Counted from the first letter of the stretch, positions 1-11,913 are shown. The stretch: 64,000 bases of DNA from Terasakiella pusilla DSM 6293 (GCF_000688235.1 NZ_JHYO01000008.1:78805-142804), one strand, 5' to 3'. The notes: generated from the sequence alone by a model not told the origin. A program made the numbers and translations.

Positions 1-1351
<1,351 letters not shown>

Positions 1352-1355
<4 letters not shown>

Positions 1356-2470
1356 TCAGCTTCTCTCGTGTAGATACCAGCATTATGGGGCGTTGGTGGT
1401 GGACGGTCGACCGTTGGCTGCTGGCATCCCTGTTGCTGATCGTTGGTGTCGGGGCGATCCTGACCCTTGCCGCCAGCCCGCCTGTTGCGGCGCGCCTCCA
1501 TCTCGATACCTACCATTTTGCCCTGCGCCAATTTGCTTATCTGCCGCTTGCTTTGGCGGTGATGCTAGGTGTCTCCATGCTCACCCCCATTCAGGTGCGC
1601 AGGCTCGCGACCCTTGGCTTTGGCGTCTTTATCTTATTGACCGCCAGCACGCATTTTCTGGGCGCGGAAATTAAGGGTGCGGCGCGTTGGGTGTCGCTGG
1701 GCAGCTTCACCCTGCAACCGTCTGAATTTGTTAAACCGACCTTCGCGGTCGTTGCCGCATGGATGTTTGCTGAATGGCGCAAAGACGGCACTTTTCCCGG
1801 GCATTTCATTGCCATCGGGCTGTTTGGCTTGGTCGCAGGCTTGCTGGTCACCCAACCGGATTTCGGCATGACCGCTGTGATCTCGGCGGTCTGGGGGATA
1901 CAGTTCTTCCTCGCTGGCCTGCCTGTCTTCTTTGTGGTGCTGGTCGCCTTTTTGTTTATGACAGGATCAATGGTCGCCTACATGACGGTGGATCACGTGA
2001 AAAGCCGTGTGGATCGCTTCCTTGATCCCACCAGCGGCGACAGCTATCAGATCAGCCGTTCCCTCGAAGCCTTCCAGAACGGGGGCTTTTTGGGCACCGG
2101 TCCGGGGGAAGGACAGATCAAGCATGTGCTGCCCGATGCCCATACCGACTTTATCTTTGCCGTTGCAGGCGAAGAATTTGGCATGATTGCCTGCCTGTTG
2201 ATCATTGGTCTGTTTGCAACCGTGGTCTTGCGCGGCTTTGCCCGTATGTTCCGTGAAGACAACCTGTTTGTCTTGCTGGCGGTGGGCGGACTTGTCACCC
2301 AGTTTGGCCTGCAAGCGGTCATCAACATGGCTTCGACCACACATCTGATGCCGACCAAAGGCATGACCTTACCGTTTATCAGCTATGGCGGCTCCAGCCT
2401 TCTGTCCCTTGCCCTTGGTATGGGGATGCTGCTTTCTTTAACACGACGACGCCCCGGAGGTGACTTGTGA
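1352..2470 (+). CDS. ftsW: Septal peptidoglycan glycosyltransferase FtsW
   Basis: SEDS-family integral membrane protein that polymerises lipid II at the division site together with a class B penicillin-binding protein. The 372 residues form about ten hydrophobic segments, the first near residues 24-42. The family signatures are visible: GAARW and QPSEF after the third segment, a large extracellular loop with DPTSGDSYQ, and the C-terminal SYGGSS followed by a helix and an Arg-rich end. The start ATG overlaps the murD stop, and the stop overlaps the GTG of murG. RodA is the main alternative, but the position between murD and murG is that of FtsW. Confidence 0.96.
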
Positions 2471-3570
2471 GCGACACAAAACCACTCATCATTCTGGCTG
2501 CCGGTGGCACAGGGGGGCATGTCTTCCCTGCAGAAAGTCTCGCCAGTGAATTGCAAAAACGCGGCTATCGTCTGGCGCTGTTTACGGACAAGCGCGGCGG
2601 GTCTTACAGCGGTGTGCTTGGGGGGCTGGAAACAAAACATATCTCCGCTGGCGGTGTTGCAGGTCGCGGCCTCATCGGCAAAGCCCTGTCTGCATTCTCG
2701 CTTGCATGGGGAACTTTTCAGGCCAAGCGCCTGCTGGGGAAAATGGGGCCACGCGTTGTCGTGGGCTTCGGCGGCTATGCGTCCGTGCCGACCATGATTG
2801 CTGCTTCCCTTGGTGGCTATGCTTCCATGATCCACGAACAAAACGCCGTTCTGGGTCGCGCCAACCGACTGCTTGCACCCAAGGTAAAACGCATCTGTAC
2901 CTCTTATGCCCGTGTCGATCACATCGGCGGGGTGGACAGTTCCAAGGTCAACTTTACGGGCATGCCCGTGCGCGCCAACATTATTGATGTGCGCAACACC
3001 CCCTATCCTGTTTTGGATGAGACCAGCCCTATTGAAGTGTTAGTGCTCGGCGGCTCCCAAGGGGCGCAGGTCTTTAGTGACGTGCTGCCGGAAGCGTTTG
3101 GCAAATTGCCGACATCGTTACAGGACCGCTTGCACATCACCCAACAGTGCCGACCGGAACTGCTGGACGAAACCCGCAAGCGTTATGTGGAAAAAGGCCT
3201 GAACGCGACACTCGACAGCTTTTTTGACGATGTGCCCCAGCGCCTGAGCAAGGCGCATTTGCTGATCGCACGTTCCGGTGCCTCCACCGTTGCGGAAGTG
3301 ACGACCGTTGGCCGTCCGGCGATCCTTGTGCCTTATCCCTACGCGATTGATGACCATCAAACCAAAAACGCCCATGCCCTTGATGAAACAGGCGCAGGCT
3401 GGCTGATCCCGCAGGATGGTTTGGATGCCGATCAACTCGCCATACGTCTGGAAGCGTTGTTTACAACACCAAAGACCCTTATCAACACTGCCGCCGCCAG
3501 CCTCAACGCTGGCCGTCCCGATGCCGCATCCCGACTTGCCGATGCGGTCGAAGAACTTATCGAGGTATAA
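2467..3570 (+). CDS. murG: Lipid II synthase (UDP-GlcNAc transferase) MurG
   Basis: Peripheral membrane GT28 glycosyltransferase that transfers GlcNAc from UDP-GlcNAc to lipid I, giving lipid II. It begins with GTG at 2467, which overlaps the ftsW TGA (GTGA). The N-terminal glycine-rich loop [12 protein letters not shown] lies at residues 11-22. [11 protein letters not shown] is the acceptor-side signature, and the C-terminal half has GGSQGA and SGASTVAE, which bind the UDP-sugar. At 367 residues it has the usual length. A seven-base gap leads to murC. Confidence 0.97.
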   Translation: MSDTKPLIILAAGGTGGHVFPAESLASELQKRGYRLALFTDKRGGSYSGVLGGLETKHISAGGVAGRGLIGKALSAFSLAWGTFQAKRLLGKMGPRVVVGFGGYASVPTMIAASLGGYASMIHEQNAVLGRANRLLAPKVKRICTSYARVDHIGGVDSSKVNFTGMPVRANIIDVRNTPYPVLDETSPIEVLVLGGSQGAQVFSDVLPEAFGKLPTSLQDRLHITQQCRPELLDETRKRYVEKGLNATLDSFFDDVPQRLSKAHLLIARSGASTVAEVTTVGRPAILVPYPYAIDDHQTKNAHALDETGAGWLIPQDGLDADQLAIRLEALFTTPKTLINTAAASLNAGRPDAASRLADAVEELIEV

Positions 3571-3577
3571 AAAGACC

Positions 3578-4990
3578 ATGAAATCCCTTCCCCTCTCCAT
3601 CGGCACTATCCATTTTGTCGGCATCGGCGGCATCGGTATGAGCGGCATTGCAGAAATTCTGCATAACCTTGGCTATCAGGTGCAAGGCAGTGACCTCAGC
3701 GACAACGCAAACGTTAAACGTCTGCGCGATCTGGGCATCCCCGTCTTTATCGGTCATACGGAAGAAAATGTGGCCAATGCCGAAGTGGTGGTTATTTCCT
3801 CTGCCGTCAAACCCGATAACCCTGAAGTGGTGCGCGCCCGTCACAAGCTGATCCCGGTTGTACGCCGTGCGGAAATGCTGGCGGAACTGATGCGCCTCAA
3901 AGCCTCAATTGCGGTTGGCGGCACCCATGGGAAGACCACAACAACCACCATCATCGCAACCCTTTTGGATGCGGCAGAAATGGACCCGACGGTTATCAAC
4001 GGCGGAATTATCAATGCCTATGGCACCAACGCGCGCCTTGGCGAAGGCGACTGGCTGGTTGCGGAAGCCGACGAGTCTGACGGCACCTTTATTAAACTGC
4101 CCGCGGCCTGCGCGGTTGTCACCAACATCGACCCGGAACATCTGGATCATTACGGCAACTTTGATACGTTGCGCAAAGCCTTTGATACGTTTGTGCAGAA
4201 CATCCCGTTCTACGGATTTGCCGCCCTGTGTATCGACCATGCGGAAGTGCAAGCCATGATCCCGCGCGTGTCAGATCGCAAAATCGTCACCTACGGGTTT
4301 TCCCCCCAAGCGGACGTGCGCGCAACCAACGTGGATATGAATGCCGATGGCGTGCGTTTTGATGTCACCATCACGCGCCGCGGTGACGAAGACGCCCGCA
4401 CCATCGAAGGTCTGCATTTCCCTATGTTGGGTCAGCACAACGTCCAGAACAGCCTTGCCGCCATCGCTGTCGGTCTGGAACTGGGCATGAGCGATGCTAC
4501 CATCCGCAAAGGCTTGTCCTCTTTCAGTGGGGTGAAGCGTCGTTTCACCAAAACCGGCGAAGTCGATGGCATTGCGATCATTGATGATTATGCTCACCAT
4601 CCGGTCGAAATCGGTTCTGTCCTTAAGGCCGCACGCGGCGCGGGTCGCGGCAAGGTGCATGCTGTCGTGCAGCCGCACCGTTATTCGCGCCTGCGCGATT
4701 TGTTTGAAGAATTTTCCACCTGCTTTAACGATGCCGACACCGTCATTGTGGCCGACGTTTATCCCGCAGGGGAACAGCCCATCGAAGGGATCGACAAGGC
4801 CCATCTGGCAGAAAGCCTGATCAGCCACGGACACCGTCACGTCATCGCCCTTGAAAATCAGGACGCGCTTGCCGGTGTGATTAACGAGATCGCAAGCCCC
4901 GGTGATTATGTGGTCTGTTGTGGTGCGGGCAGTATTTCTGCCTGGGCCTATGCGCTGCCGGATCAACTGACCAAGGTTAAGGGAGTATAA
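3578..4990 (+). CDS. murC: UDP-N-acetylmuramate-L-alanine ligase
   Basis: ATP-dependent ligase that adds L-alanine to UDP-MurNAc, the first Mur ligase step. I chose the ATG at 3578 because the protein then begins just before the Rossmann-like motif [12 protein letters not shown] (residues 12-23). Starting further upstream would read through the end of murG. The ATP-binding GGTHGKTTT is at residues 114-122, and EADESDGTF and DDYAHHP are typical MurC signatures. The length of 470 residues is normal. murB follows after four bases. Confidence 0.97.
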   Translation: MKSLPLSIGTIHFVGIGGIGMSGIAEILHNLGYQVQGSDLSDNANVKRLRDLGIPVFIGHTEENVANAEVVVISSAVKPDNPEVVRARHKLIPVVRRAEMLAELMRLKASIAVGGTHGKTTTTTIIATLLDAAEMDPTVINGGIINAYGTNARLGEGDWLVAEADESDGTFIKLPAACAVVTNIDPEHLDHYGNFDTLRKAFDTFVQNIPFYGFAALCIDHAEVQAMIPRVSDRKIVTYGFSPQADVRATNVDMNADGVRFDVTITRRGDEDARTIEGLHFPMLGQHNVQNSLAAIAVGLELGMSDATIRKGLSSFSGVKRRFTKTGEVDGIAIIDDYAHHPVEIGSVLKAARGAGRGKVHAVVQPHRYSRLRDLFEEFSTCFNDADTVIVADVYPAGEQPIEGIDKAHLAESLISHGHRHVIALENQDALAGVINEIASPGDYVVCCGAGSISAWAYALPDQLTKVKGV

Positions 4991-4994
4991 CAAC

Positions 4995-5927
4995 GTGACC
5001 AACCTGCCTGCCTTCAACACCGGATTGCTGGATCGTCTGCCCCCTGTGCGCGGACGACTGAGCGCCAATGCGCCTTTAGACAAGGTGACATGGTTCCGTG
5101 TGGGTGGCCCGGCGGAAGTCATGTTTCGTCCTGAAGATGCAGACGACCTTGCCCTGTTTATCAAAAACAAACCCAAAGACGTGCCTGTTACTTTCTTGGG
5201 GGTCGGGTCCAACCTGCTGGTGCGCGATGGCGGCATCCCCGGTGTGGTGGTCCGTCTAGGACGCAACTTTGCCCAAATCAGCGTGGAGGGCGACCAGATT
5301 ATCGCAGGCGCCGGTGCCTTGGATGGCAACGTTGCAAAAGTCGCGCTTGAGAATTCTTTGGGAGGTTTAGAATTTCTTAGTGGTATTCCCGGCACAATAG
5401 GCGGTGCCCTGCGAATGAACGCAGGCGCCTATGCGCGGGAGATAAAAGACGTGTTGATTGACGCCACTGCAATTTCACCCCTTGGTGAGGTTAAAACCCT
5501 CAGCCTTGCGGACCTTGGATATTCCTATCGTCACAGTGATCTGGCGGACGACTGGGTCTTCCTGTCTGCCCGTCTGCAAGGGAGGACAACTGATCAAGAC
5601 GCCATCCGCGCTGAAATGCAAAAAATTCAGGACGCCCGCGGGTCCAGCCAACCGATCCGGTCGCGCACTGGCGGGTCCACCTTTGCCAACCCAGAAGGGC
5701 ACAAAGCATGGCAGTTGATCGACCAAGCCGGATGCCGTGGCCTCAAACGCGGCGGGGCGCAAGTGTCCGAACAGCATTGCAACTTCCTGATTAACACGGG
5801 TGACGCCACCGCCGACGACCTTGAAGGTCTGGGCGATGACGTGCGCGCGCGTGTGAAAGACACCAGCGGCGTCACCTTGCGTTGGGAAATTAAAAGAATT
5901 GGTTTGAGAAAAGGAGAGACATCATGA
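4995..5927 (+). CDS. murB: UDP-N-acetylenolpyruvoylglucosamine reductase
   Basis: FAD enzyme that uses NADPH to reduce enolpyruvyl-UDP-GlcNAc to UDP-MurNAc in the cytoplasm. The start is a GTG at 4995 behind a GGGAG ribosome site that overlaps the murC stop. FAD-binding signatures include GVGSNLLVRDGG and GIPGTIGGALRMNAGAY. RSRTGGSTFANP carries the catalytic Ser region, and the C-terminal part has the expected GAQVSEQHCNF. The 310 residues fit the short type II form without the extra loop of E. coli MurB. The stop overlaps the ddl start (ATGA). Confidence 0.96.
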   Translation: MTNLPAFNTGLLDRLPPVRGRLSANAPLDKVTWFRVGGPAEVMFRPEDADDLALFIKNKPKDVPVTFLGVGSNLLVRDGGIPGVVVRLGRNFAQISVEGDQIIAGAGALDGNVAKVALENSLGGLEFLSGIPGTIGGALRMNAGAYAREIKDVLIDATAISPLGEVKTLSLADLGYSYRHSDLADDWVFLSARLQGRTTDQDAIRAEMQKIQDARGSSQPIRSRTGGSTFANPEGHKAWQLIDQAGCRGLKRGGAQVSEQHCNFLINTGDATADDLEGLGDDVRARVKDTSGVTLRWEIKRIGLRKGETS

Positions 5928-6835
5928 CAACCCATGTTGCCGTCCTCATGGGCGGATGGTCCTCAGAACGCGAAGTCTCCCTCGTTAGTGGTGCGGCCTG
6001 CGCCAAAGCCTTGCAACAAGCAGGGTATAGTGTCACGACAGTCGATATCCAGCGCGATATGGGCACCTTGTTGACCCGCCTTTATCCAAAGCCGGATGTG
6101 ATCTTTAATGCACTTCACGGCCCCTATGGGGAAGATGGCTGTATGCAAGGTTTCTTGAACATCATCAACATCCCTTACACCCATTCCGGTGTGATGGCGT
6201 CCGCGATTGCCATGGACAAGCCAATGGCAAAGCGCCTGTTTGAACAGGTCGGCATCAAATGCGCCAAACATATCATGGCGAAACGCGACGATGTGTTGGC
6301 GGGGGACGTGATGGATCGCCCCTATGTGATCAAACCGACCAATGAAGGTTCCAGCGTTGGGGTTAAAATTGTCCTGAATGGCGATGAGCCGCCGTTCTCC
6401 CACGATGACTGGCCCTATGGTGAAGAAGTCATGGTCGAAGAATTTATTGCGGGGCGTGAACTGACCGTTGCCGTCATGGGTGATCGCGGGGCCTTGGGCG
6501 TGACCGAGATTTGCACTGATCATAAATTTTATGACTATGACGCAAAATATGTTGATGGCGGGTCTTATCATGTGGTCCCCGCAGACGTGCCGGAAGACAT
6601 CACTAAAAAAGTTAAAACTATGGCAGAACTGGCCCATGAAACATTGGGCTGTCGCGGCGTATCGCGTGCGGACTTCCGTTATGACGATAAAAACGGTGAA
6701 CTTTATATTCTGGAAGTAAATACACAGCCCGGCATGACCCCGACATCATTGGTGCCGGAACAAGCGGCAGCAGCAAATATTTCCTTCCCGAAACTGGTCG
6801 CCTGGATGGTGGAGAACGCGCGATGCGACAATTAA
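5924..6835 (+). CDS. ddl: D-alanine-D-alanine ligase
   Basis: ATP-grasp ligase that joins two D-alanines for the end of the peptidoglycan stem peptide. Visible signatures are the N-terminal GGWSSEREVSL, HGPYGEDG, the ATP-grasp loop NEGSSVGVK and the Mg-binding VNTQPGMTPTSL near the C terminus. The length of 303 residues matches DdlB enzymes of dcw clusters. Its start overlaps the murB stop and its last 13 bases overlap the start of ftsQ, so the three are probably translated from one message. Confidence 0.97.
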   Translation: MTTHVAVLMGGWSSEREVSLVSGAACAKALQQAGYSVTTVDIQRDMGTLLTRLYPKPDVIFNALHGPYGEDGCMQGFLNIINIPYTHSGVMASAIAMDKPMAKRLFEQVGIKCAKHIMAKRDDVLAGDVMDRPYVIKPTNEGSSVGVKIVLNGDEPPFSHDDWPYGEEVMVEEFIAGRELTVAVMGDRGALGVTEICTDHKFYDYDAKYVDGGSYHVVPADVPEDITKKVKTMAELAHETLGCRGVSRADFRYDDKNGELYILEVNTQPGMTPTSLVPEQAAAANISFPKLVAWMVENARCDN

Positions 6836-7671
6836 GTGTAGCTTCCAGCGCCAAGAACAAGCGCAAACGCTCAACCCCGTTCTGGAAAAAAGCCGCCTTT
6901 AAACCGTTGGCTTTCAGTGCGGTGATGGGGCTGTCTGCGGCGCTTTTGACCTATGCAGTCAAGACCGGTCTTGCCGATCTCGCCTCCAGCCGCTTTGAGC
7001 GCGCAACTGTGGAAGCGACCGCAAATTCAGGCTTTATCCTGCGCGATGTGCTGGTTGAAGGGCGCAGCAACACGCCGATTGAAGATTTGCGCGCCGTCGT
7101 CAATCTGGAACTGGATCAACCGATTTTTGATGCCGACCCGGAAACCTTGCGCGAACGGATTGAGGCCTTGCCGTGGGTGGCAACCGCCATGGTGGAACGA
7201 CAACTGCCGGATATCATCCACATTCGCCTGAACGAACATCGCCCGACCGCCATCTGGCAACATGACAGCACCTTCTCGCTGATTAACAAAGAAGGCGACG
7301 TCATCTTGACCGGCGGGGAAGATATTAAAGTCTTTTCTCACTTGCCGTTGGTGGTTGGAGCGGGTGCGCCCGCACATGCTCAAGAAGTCTTGCAGATTTT
7401 ACGCACAGAACCAGAGCTGCACAAACGGGTCAAAGCCGCTGTGCGCGTGTCTGACCGCCGCTGGGACATTGTGATGGACAATGATTTCACCATTCGCCTG
7501 CCCGAAGATCATCCCGAAAAAGCATGGTCACGTCTGGCGCTTTATACGAAAGAGAATGAACTGTTTGAAAAGAAACTCGCATCCGTCGATTTGCGTTTTC
7601 CAGACCGGATATTAATAAAAATCGACGATTTGGAAACGATTCGTAAACCATTGCTGGGGCAAGATACATAG
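6823..7671 (+). CDS. ftsQ: Cell division protein FtsQ
   Basis: Bitopic inner-membrane divisome protein that ties FtsB/FtsL and the septal synthase to the ring. A basic cytoplasmic N terminus (KNKRKR) is followed by one membrane segment at about residues 27-46. A POTRA domain comes next at about 70-140 (FILRDVLVEG, then the PWV and HRPTAIW elements), and then the FtsQ C-terminal beta domain. It starts inside the ddl end (13-base overlap). The length of 282 residues is typical of alphaproteobacteria. Confidence 0.94.
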   Translation: MRQLSVASSAKNKRKRSTPFWKKAAFKPLAFSAVMGLSAALLTYAVKTGLADLASSRFERATVEATANSGFILRDVLVEGRSNTPIEDLRAVVNLELDQPIFDADPETLRERIEALPWVATAMVERQLPDIIHIRLNEHRPTAIWQHDSTFSLINKEGDVILTGGEDIKVFSHLPLVVGAGAPAHAQEVLQILRTEPELHKRVKAAVRVSDRRWDIVMDNDFTIRLPEDHPEKAWSRLALYTKENELFEKKLASVDLRFPDRILIKIDDLETIRKPLLGQDT

Positions 7672-7713
7672 GTCGGAGCATATCTGTTCCTCCTAGTTTT
7701 GAATAATTTTGGA

Positions 7714-8973
7714 ATGCAAAACGTGACAAAGAAAACCAGAAACGGCTTGATTGCAGCCCTGGATATCGGCACTACAAAAGTGTCGTGCTTTGTCGCGCGT
7801 GCAGGGTCCGGCAAGGCCCCGGAAATTATTGGCCTGTCCCACCAGATTGCCAACGGCCTGCGCCGGGGCGTGATTGTGGATATGGAAGCCGCGGAAAAAT
7901 CAATTCGCAGCGCCGTCCATGTGGCAGAAGAAATGGCGGACGACACCATCGAACGGGTCATCGTTTCCCTGTCCGGCGGTCATGCTCAAGCCAATCTTGT
8001 TAATGTGGAAACCAACGTCCATACCGCGCAAATTGCCGATATTGACGTACAGCGTCTGTTTATGCAGGCCCGCGCCCAAGGGCAAATCCCCAAAGATCAC
8101 ACCCTGCTGCACACGCTGCCGACAGAATTTTCCATCAATGATGAACATGGCGTGCGTGACCCGCGCGGCATGGCAGGCGATCGTCTGGGCGCGCGTATGA
8201 ATTTGGTTTCCGCCAATTCCAGTGCGGTGCAAAACCTGAAAACCTGTCTGGAACGCTGCCACCTTGATGTGGAAGAAGAAGTGGTCGCGGCCTACGCAAG
8301 CGGTCTCGGCTGTCTGGTCGAGGATGAGCTAAGTCTCGGCGTCTGCGTCGTGGATATGGGCGGCGGCACCACTGACATCGCTGTCTTTATTGAAGGCGAG
8401 CTGGTCTATATGGACAGCATCCCAGTTGGCGGCAAGCAAGTGACAAACGATGTGTCGCGCGGCCTGAACACGCCGATTGCACACGCTGAACGGATGAAGA
8501 CAAAATTCGGCAGCTGCCTGCCAGCACCGAGTGATGATCACGAAATTTTGCGCGTCCCCGTGTTGGGGGAAGAAGATGATGCAGAAGGCACAACAGCCTC
8601 CCGGTCCATGCTGGTCAGCATCATCCAGCCGCGCCTTGAAGAAACATTGGAGCTTGTGCGCGAACGTCTGGAACACAGCGGCTTTGATAAAGCGGTTGGT
8701 CGTCAGGTCGTTCTCACCGGTGGGGCCTCGCAGTTGCGCGGTGTGCCGGAACTCGCCGCACGCATCCTCAATAAAAAAATTCGTCTTGCCCGTCCGCAAA
8801 AACTCAGCGGTCTGGCAGATGCAACAAGTGGACCTGAATTTTCAACATGCGTCGGGCTGTTAAAGTACGCATATGAAAAACAAGGGTTGTGGCCGACCGG
8901 CGCAACTCAATCTGGTCCCGACCCAAATAGTATTTTGGGAAAATTAGGGTTCTGGTTTAAACAAAATTTTTAG
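7714..8973 (+). CDS. ftsA: Cell division protein FtsA
   Basis: Actin-like ATPase that anchors FtsZ filaments to the membrane. The phosphate-1 loop AALDIGTTK is near the N terminus and the second phosphate loop DMGGGTTDIAVF lies in the middle. A GGASQLRG adenosine loop follows, and the last residues (LGFWFKQNF) look like the amphipathic membrane-targeting helix. The start is uncertain. I chose ATG 7714; TTG 7699 has no ribosome site, while GTG 7723 has a GGA at a good distance and would give an N terminus MTKKTRNG. The stop is certain. It lies between ftsQ and ftsZ as expected. Confidence 0.95.
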   Translation: MQNVTKKTRNGLIAALDIGTTKVSCFVARAGSGKAPEIIGLSHQIANGLRRGVIVDMEAAEKSIRSAVHVAEEMADDTIERVIVSLSGGHAQANLVNVETNVHTAQIADIDVQRLFMQARAQGQIPKDHTLLHTLPTEFSINDEHGVRDPRGMAGDRLGARMNLVSANSSAVQNLKTCLERCHLDVEEEVVAAYASGLGCLVEDELSLGVCVVDMGGGTTDIAVFIEGELVYMDSIPVGGKQVTNDVSRGLNTPIAHAERMKTKFGSCLPAPSDDHEILRVPVLGEEDDAEGTTASRSMLVSIIQPRLEETLELVRERLEHSGFDKAVGRQVVLTGGASQLRGVPELAARILNKKIRLARPQKLSGLADATSGPEFSTCVGLLKYAYEKQGLWPTGATQSGPDPNSILGKLGFWFKQNF

Positions 8974-8997
8974 ATTTAGGACCTAGACTACACAAAT

Positions 8998-9032
8998 CCC
9001 CCTGACAACCATCATCATAAGATGGACTGGGG
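8998..9032 (+). promoter_or_regulatory. Hairpin in the ftsA-ftsZ spacer
   Basis: In the 114-base spacer, CCATC at 9009-9013 pairs with GATGG at 9021-9025 around a 7-base loop. Outside it, CCCC at 8998-9001 can pair with GGGG at 9029-9032. There is no T-run, so it is not an ordinary terminator. It would lie in the leader of an ftsZ message and could affect stability or translation. Seen by eye only; folding energy not computed. Confidence 0.4.
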
Positions 9033-9087
9033 AAAGAGCGATAACAAGGCAAGTCACATACGTTGTTTTTAGAAAGGGCACTTAAAA

Positions 9088-10716
9088 ATGGCCATTAATT
9101 TTCAAGCTCCGGAACATCAACCGGCCCCCACGCAGACAGGTCCGCGCATCTCCGTCATCGGTGTTGGTGGCGCAGGCGGTAACGCTGTCAACAACATGAT
9201 CCAGTCCCAGTTGGAAGGCGTTGAATTCGTCGTTGCCAACACGGACGCACAAGCTTTGACACAGTCCAAATCCGATCACCGGATCCAATTGGGTGCCAAT
9301 CTGACGTCTGGTCTGGGTGCTGGCTCCAAGCCGGAAATCGGTCGCGATGCAGCCCTTGAGTCCATTGACGATATCATGCAGCAAATCTCCGGCTCCAACA
9401 TGGTGTTCATCACCGCTGGTATGGGTGGCGGCACCGGGACAGGTGCAGCGCCGGTTATTGCCCATGCGGCGCGTGAAGCTGGGATCCTGACCGTTGGTGT
9501 CATCACCAAACCTTTCCAGTTTGAAGGTGTGCACCGCATGCGTCTGGCAGAAGCCGGTATCGAAGAAATGCAAAAATACGTGGACACGCTGATCGTGATC
9601 CCGAACCAGAACCTGTTCCGCATCGCAACGGAAAACACAACCTTTGCCGAAGCCTTTAAAATGGCCGACGCCGTGCTTCATTCCGGTGTGCGTAGCGTCA
9701 CCGATCTGATGATCCGTCCGGGTATGATCAACCTCGATTTCTCCGACATCAAAACGGTTATGTCCGAAATGGGCAAAGCCATGATGGGCACAGGCGAAGC
9801 TGAAGGCGAACGTCGCGCGATTGAAGCGGCGGAAGCGGCGATCTCCAACCCGCTTCTGGATGACAGCTCCATGAAGGGTGCCAAAGGCGTCCTGATCAAT
9901 ATCACAGGCGGCATGGATATCTCGCTCTTTGAAGTGGACGAAGCTGCAAACCGTATCCGTGAAGAAGTTGACTCTGATGCCAACATCATCTTCGGGACAA
10001 CGCTTGACGAAAGCCTTGAAGGTAAAATGCGCGTCTCTGTTGTCTCTACAGGAATAGACAGCATGGAAGCCCGTGCGCCGAAACCACGCGTTTTGGAAGA
10101 TGACGTTGACGCCATCAGCACACAAGCAGCTCCAAAACCGCAAACGGCCCCTGCTGCAGCACAAAGTGCACCTGTACAAACACAGACACCTGCCCCACAA
10201 ACAACTGTGGCCACACACACGCAGCCGACAATGGCTCAAACTGTTGCGTCCAAAGTTTTGTCCATGCAGTCTGCTGCCAAACCGGCTCAACAAGACACCA
10301 TGGCTCAACAGCCGGTACAGCAAAACGCAGCCGTCAACGCTGAACAGGTTGCCATGCGCATTCAAAACACACTGGGCAACACCCAGTCCGTGCAACAGGA
10401 ACGCGCCCCGTTCATCCCGCCGGCCGCTGCTGAAGTTGCCCATGTGGAAGAACCGGTTGCCGCCCATAACCCGTTCCATGCTGCCCCGAAAGCAGCTGAA
10501 CAGCACGAAGAAGCTCCAAGTGCCGCCCGTTCTCTGTTCGATCGCGTAACAGGCCGTGGCGCACGCCCGCAAAAACCGAAAGAAACAGCGGAAATCCACG
10601 AAATGTCTCAGCAAAGTCTGGACATTACACCGCAGGATCGTTCCTCCGTTTCCTCTCAACAAGCTGAAGACGACTTGCTGGATATCCCGGCATTCCTGCG
10701 TCGCCAAGCCAACTAA
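9088..10716 (+). CDS. ftsZ: Cell division GTPase FtsZ
   Basis: Tubulin-like GTPase that forms the division ring. The start ATG at 9088 has an AGAAAGG ribosome site. [13 protein letters not shown] is the N-terminal nucleotide loop, and the tubulin signature [10 protein letters not shown] is near residue 112. The globular core ends at about residue 325. A long Gln/Ala/Pro-rich disordered linker of about 200 residues follows, then the conserved C-terminal peptide [13 protein letters not shown] that binds FtsA and other partners. The total of 542 residues is long compared with E. coli (383), but such linkers are common in alphaproteobacteria. Confidence 0.98.
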   Translation: MAINFQAPEHQPAPTQTGPRISVIGVGGAGGNAVNNMIQSQLEGVEFVVANTDAQALTQSKSDHRIQLGANLTSGLGAGSKPEIGRDAALESIDDIMQQISGSNMVFITAGMGGGTGTGAAPVIAHAAREAGILTVGVITKPFQFEGVHRMRLAEAGIEEMQKYVDTLIVIPNQNLFRIATENTTFAEAFKMADAVLHSGVRSVTDLMIRPGMINLDFSDIKTVMSEMGKAMMGTGEAEGERRAIEAAEAAISNPLLDDSSMKGAKGVLINITGGMDISLFEVDEAANRIREEVDSDANIIFGTTLDESLEGKMRVSVVSTGIDSMEARAPKPRVLEDDVDAISTQAAPKPQTAPAAAQSAPVQTQTPAPQTTVATHTQPTMAQTVASKVLSMQSAAKPAQQDTMAQQPVQQNAAVNAEQVAMRIQNTLGNTQSVQQERAPFIPPAAAEVAHVEEPVAAHNPFHAAPKAAEQHEEAPSAARSLFDRVTGRGARPQKPKETAEIHEMSQQSLDITPQDRSSVSSQQAEDDLLDIPAFLRRQAN

Positions 10717-10742
10717 GGGTAGGTCTGCCTTAACCGCCCGTC

Positions 10743-10763
10743 AAAATAACCTTTGGTTATTTT
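10743..10763 (+). repeat. Perfect AT-rich hairpin after ftsZ
   Basis: A 9-base arm (AAAATAACC, 10743-10751) and its exact complement (10755-10763) are separated by TTT. It stands 26 bases after the ftsZ stop and 17 bases before the stronger terminator hairpin. It may be a 3' end stabiliser or processing site; the function is inferred. Confidence 0.45.
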
Positions 10764-10779
10764 AAAAACAACGTAACTT

Positions 10780-10836
10780 AAAGCCGTTCCTACTGGTGCA
10801 ATCGCCCTTGCACGTCTGGGAACGGCTTTTATTTTC
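10780..10836 (+). terminator. Rho-independent terminator of the dcw operon
   Basis: AAAGCCGTTCC (10780-10790) pairs with GGAACGGCTTT (10819-10829), followed by T-rich sequence. The 28-base loop can itself fold through TGCA pairs. It closes the ftsZ transcript before lpxC. Confidence 0.8.
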
Positions 10837-10885
10837 AATAAGTTAGAAATATTTCATCTTGTAACAAAACGTAATAAAGCTTGAT

Positions 10886-10915
10886 TTGAATTCTTCCCCT
10901 CATCCGGTTAATAAT
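10886..10915 (+). promoter_or_regulatory. lpxC: Possible sigma-70 promoter of lpxC
   Basis: TTGAAT at 10886-10891 and AATAAT at 10910-10915 are 18 bases apart, 50 bases before the lpxC start and after the ftsZ terminator. Matches to the -35 and -10 consensus are 4/6 and 5/6. Predicted only. Confidence 0.4.
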
Positions 10916-10965
10916 TCAACCTACGAAATTCGGGTAGACACACCACCAAAGATGAAAGACGCGTC

Positions 10966-11913
10966 ATGACAATGATTTCAAACCAGAAAGCGACACAGGT
11001 CCTCCGCCAGAAGACTCTCAAAACGGCGATCAACTGTTCAGGCATTGCGCTTCATTCTGGTGAAAAAGTCACCATTACGCTGAAACCTGCTGAAGCCAAC
11101 ACTGGCATTATCTTCAAACGCACCGACATTGCAGGCAAAGGCGCGGAAATCGCAGCCACCTACAACAATGTCGTTGAAACCCTGCTCTGCACAAAAATCG
11201 GCAACGAAGAAGGTGTCACCGTTGCCACAATCGAACATTTGATGGCCGCCCTGTCCGGTTGCGCGATCGACAACCTGATCGTTGAAGTGAACGGCCCAGA
11301 AATGCCGGTCATGGATGGCAGCTCTGCCCCGTTCGTCTTTTTGATCGAATGTGCCGGCACCAAAGAATTGGATGCCCCACGCAAAGCCATCCGCATTGAA
11401 AAAGCAGTCAGCGTTGAAGATAAAGGCCGCTTTGCAGGCTATCAGCCGTGCAAAGGCAGCATCCTTGACTTCACCATCGATTTTGACAATCCGGCGATTG
11501 CCCGTCAGGACCACACGGTTCATCTGGGTCGCGGTGTCTTTAAAGAAACAATCTCACGTGCGCGTACCTTCGGCTTTTTGCATGAAGTTGAATATATGCG
11601 CTCTCAAGGCTTGGCCCGTGGCGGCTCCCTCGACAATGCCGTTGTGGTCAGCGCTGATGGCGTTATGAACGAAGATGGCCTGCGCTATGAAGACGAGTTT
11701 GTACGTCACAAAATTCTGGATGCCATTGGCGATCTTGCTTTGGCAGGTATGCCGATCATCGGTCGCTACACAGGGGTTTGTTCCGGTCACTACCTCAACA
11801 ACCAACTGCTGCGCGCCTTGATGGCGGACCAGGATGCCTGGTCTGTGGTCCCGATGACGGCAGAAGATCTGGACGCGGCCTATCTGGAACAGCGCAAAAC
11901 ACAAAGCGCCTGA
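10966..11913 (+). CDS. lpxC: UDP-3-O-acyl-N-acetylglucosamine deacetylase
   Basis: Zinc amidase that commits UDP-acyl-GlcNAc to lipid A synthesis. The Zn-binding HLMAAL motif begins at His91, and the second Zn element is HKILDAIGDLAL. The catalytic-His element GHYLNNQLL is near the C terminus. FVFLIECAG and MPVMDGSSAPF are also typical of LpxC. At 315 residues it is full length. A second ATG lies two codons after the first and could be used instead. It is a single gene between two terminators, as is common downstream of ftsZ. Confidence 0.97.
   Translation: MTMISNQKATQVLRQKTLKTAINCSGIALHSGEKVTITLKPAEANTGIIFKRTDIAGKGAEIAATYNNVVETLLCTKIGNEEGVTVATIEHLMAALSGCAIDNLIVEVNGPEMPVMDGSSAPFVFLIECAGTKELDAPRKAIRIEKAVSVEDKGRFAGYQPCKGSILDFTIDFDNPAIARQDHTVHLGRGVFKETISRARTFGFLHEVEYMRSQGLARGGSLDNAVVVSADGVMNEDGLRYEDEFVRHKILDAIGDLALAGMPIIGRYTGVCSGHYLNNQLLRALMADQDAWSVVPMTAEDLDAAYLEQRKTQSA

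Noticed and set aside
3416..3577. Longer start of murC reaching back into murG
   Set aside because: The extra residues read through the murG end in another frame and do not resemble MurC; ATG 3578 gives the usual N terminus.
9082..10707. Long minus-strand reading frame opposite ftsZ (541 codons)
   Set aside because: It mirrors ftsZ almost completely, and its translation is rich in Cys, His, Phe and Arg with no known motif or ribosome site. It is a by-product of codon use in ftsZ.
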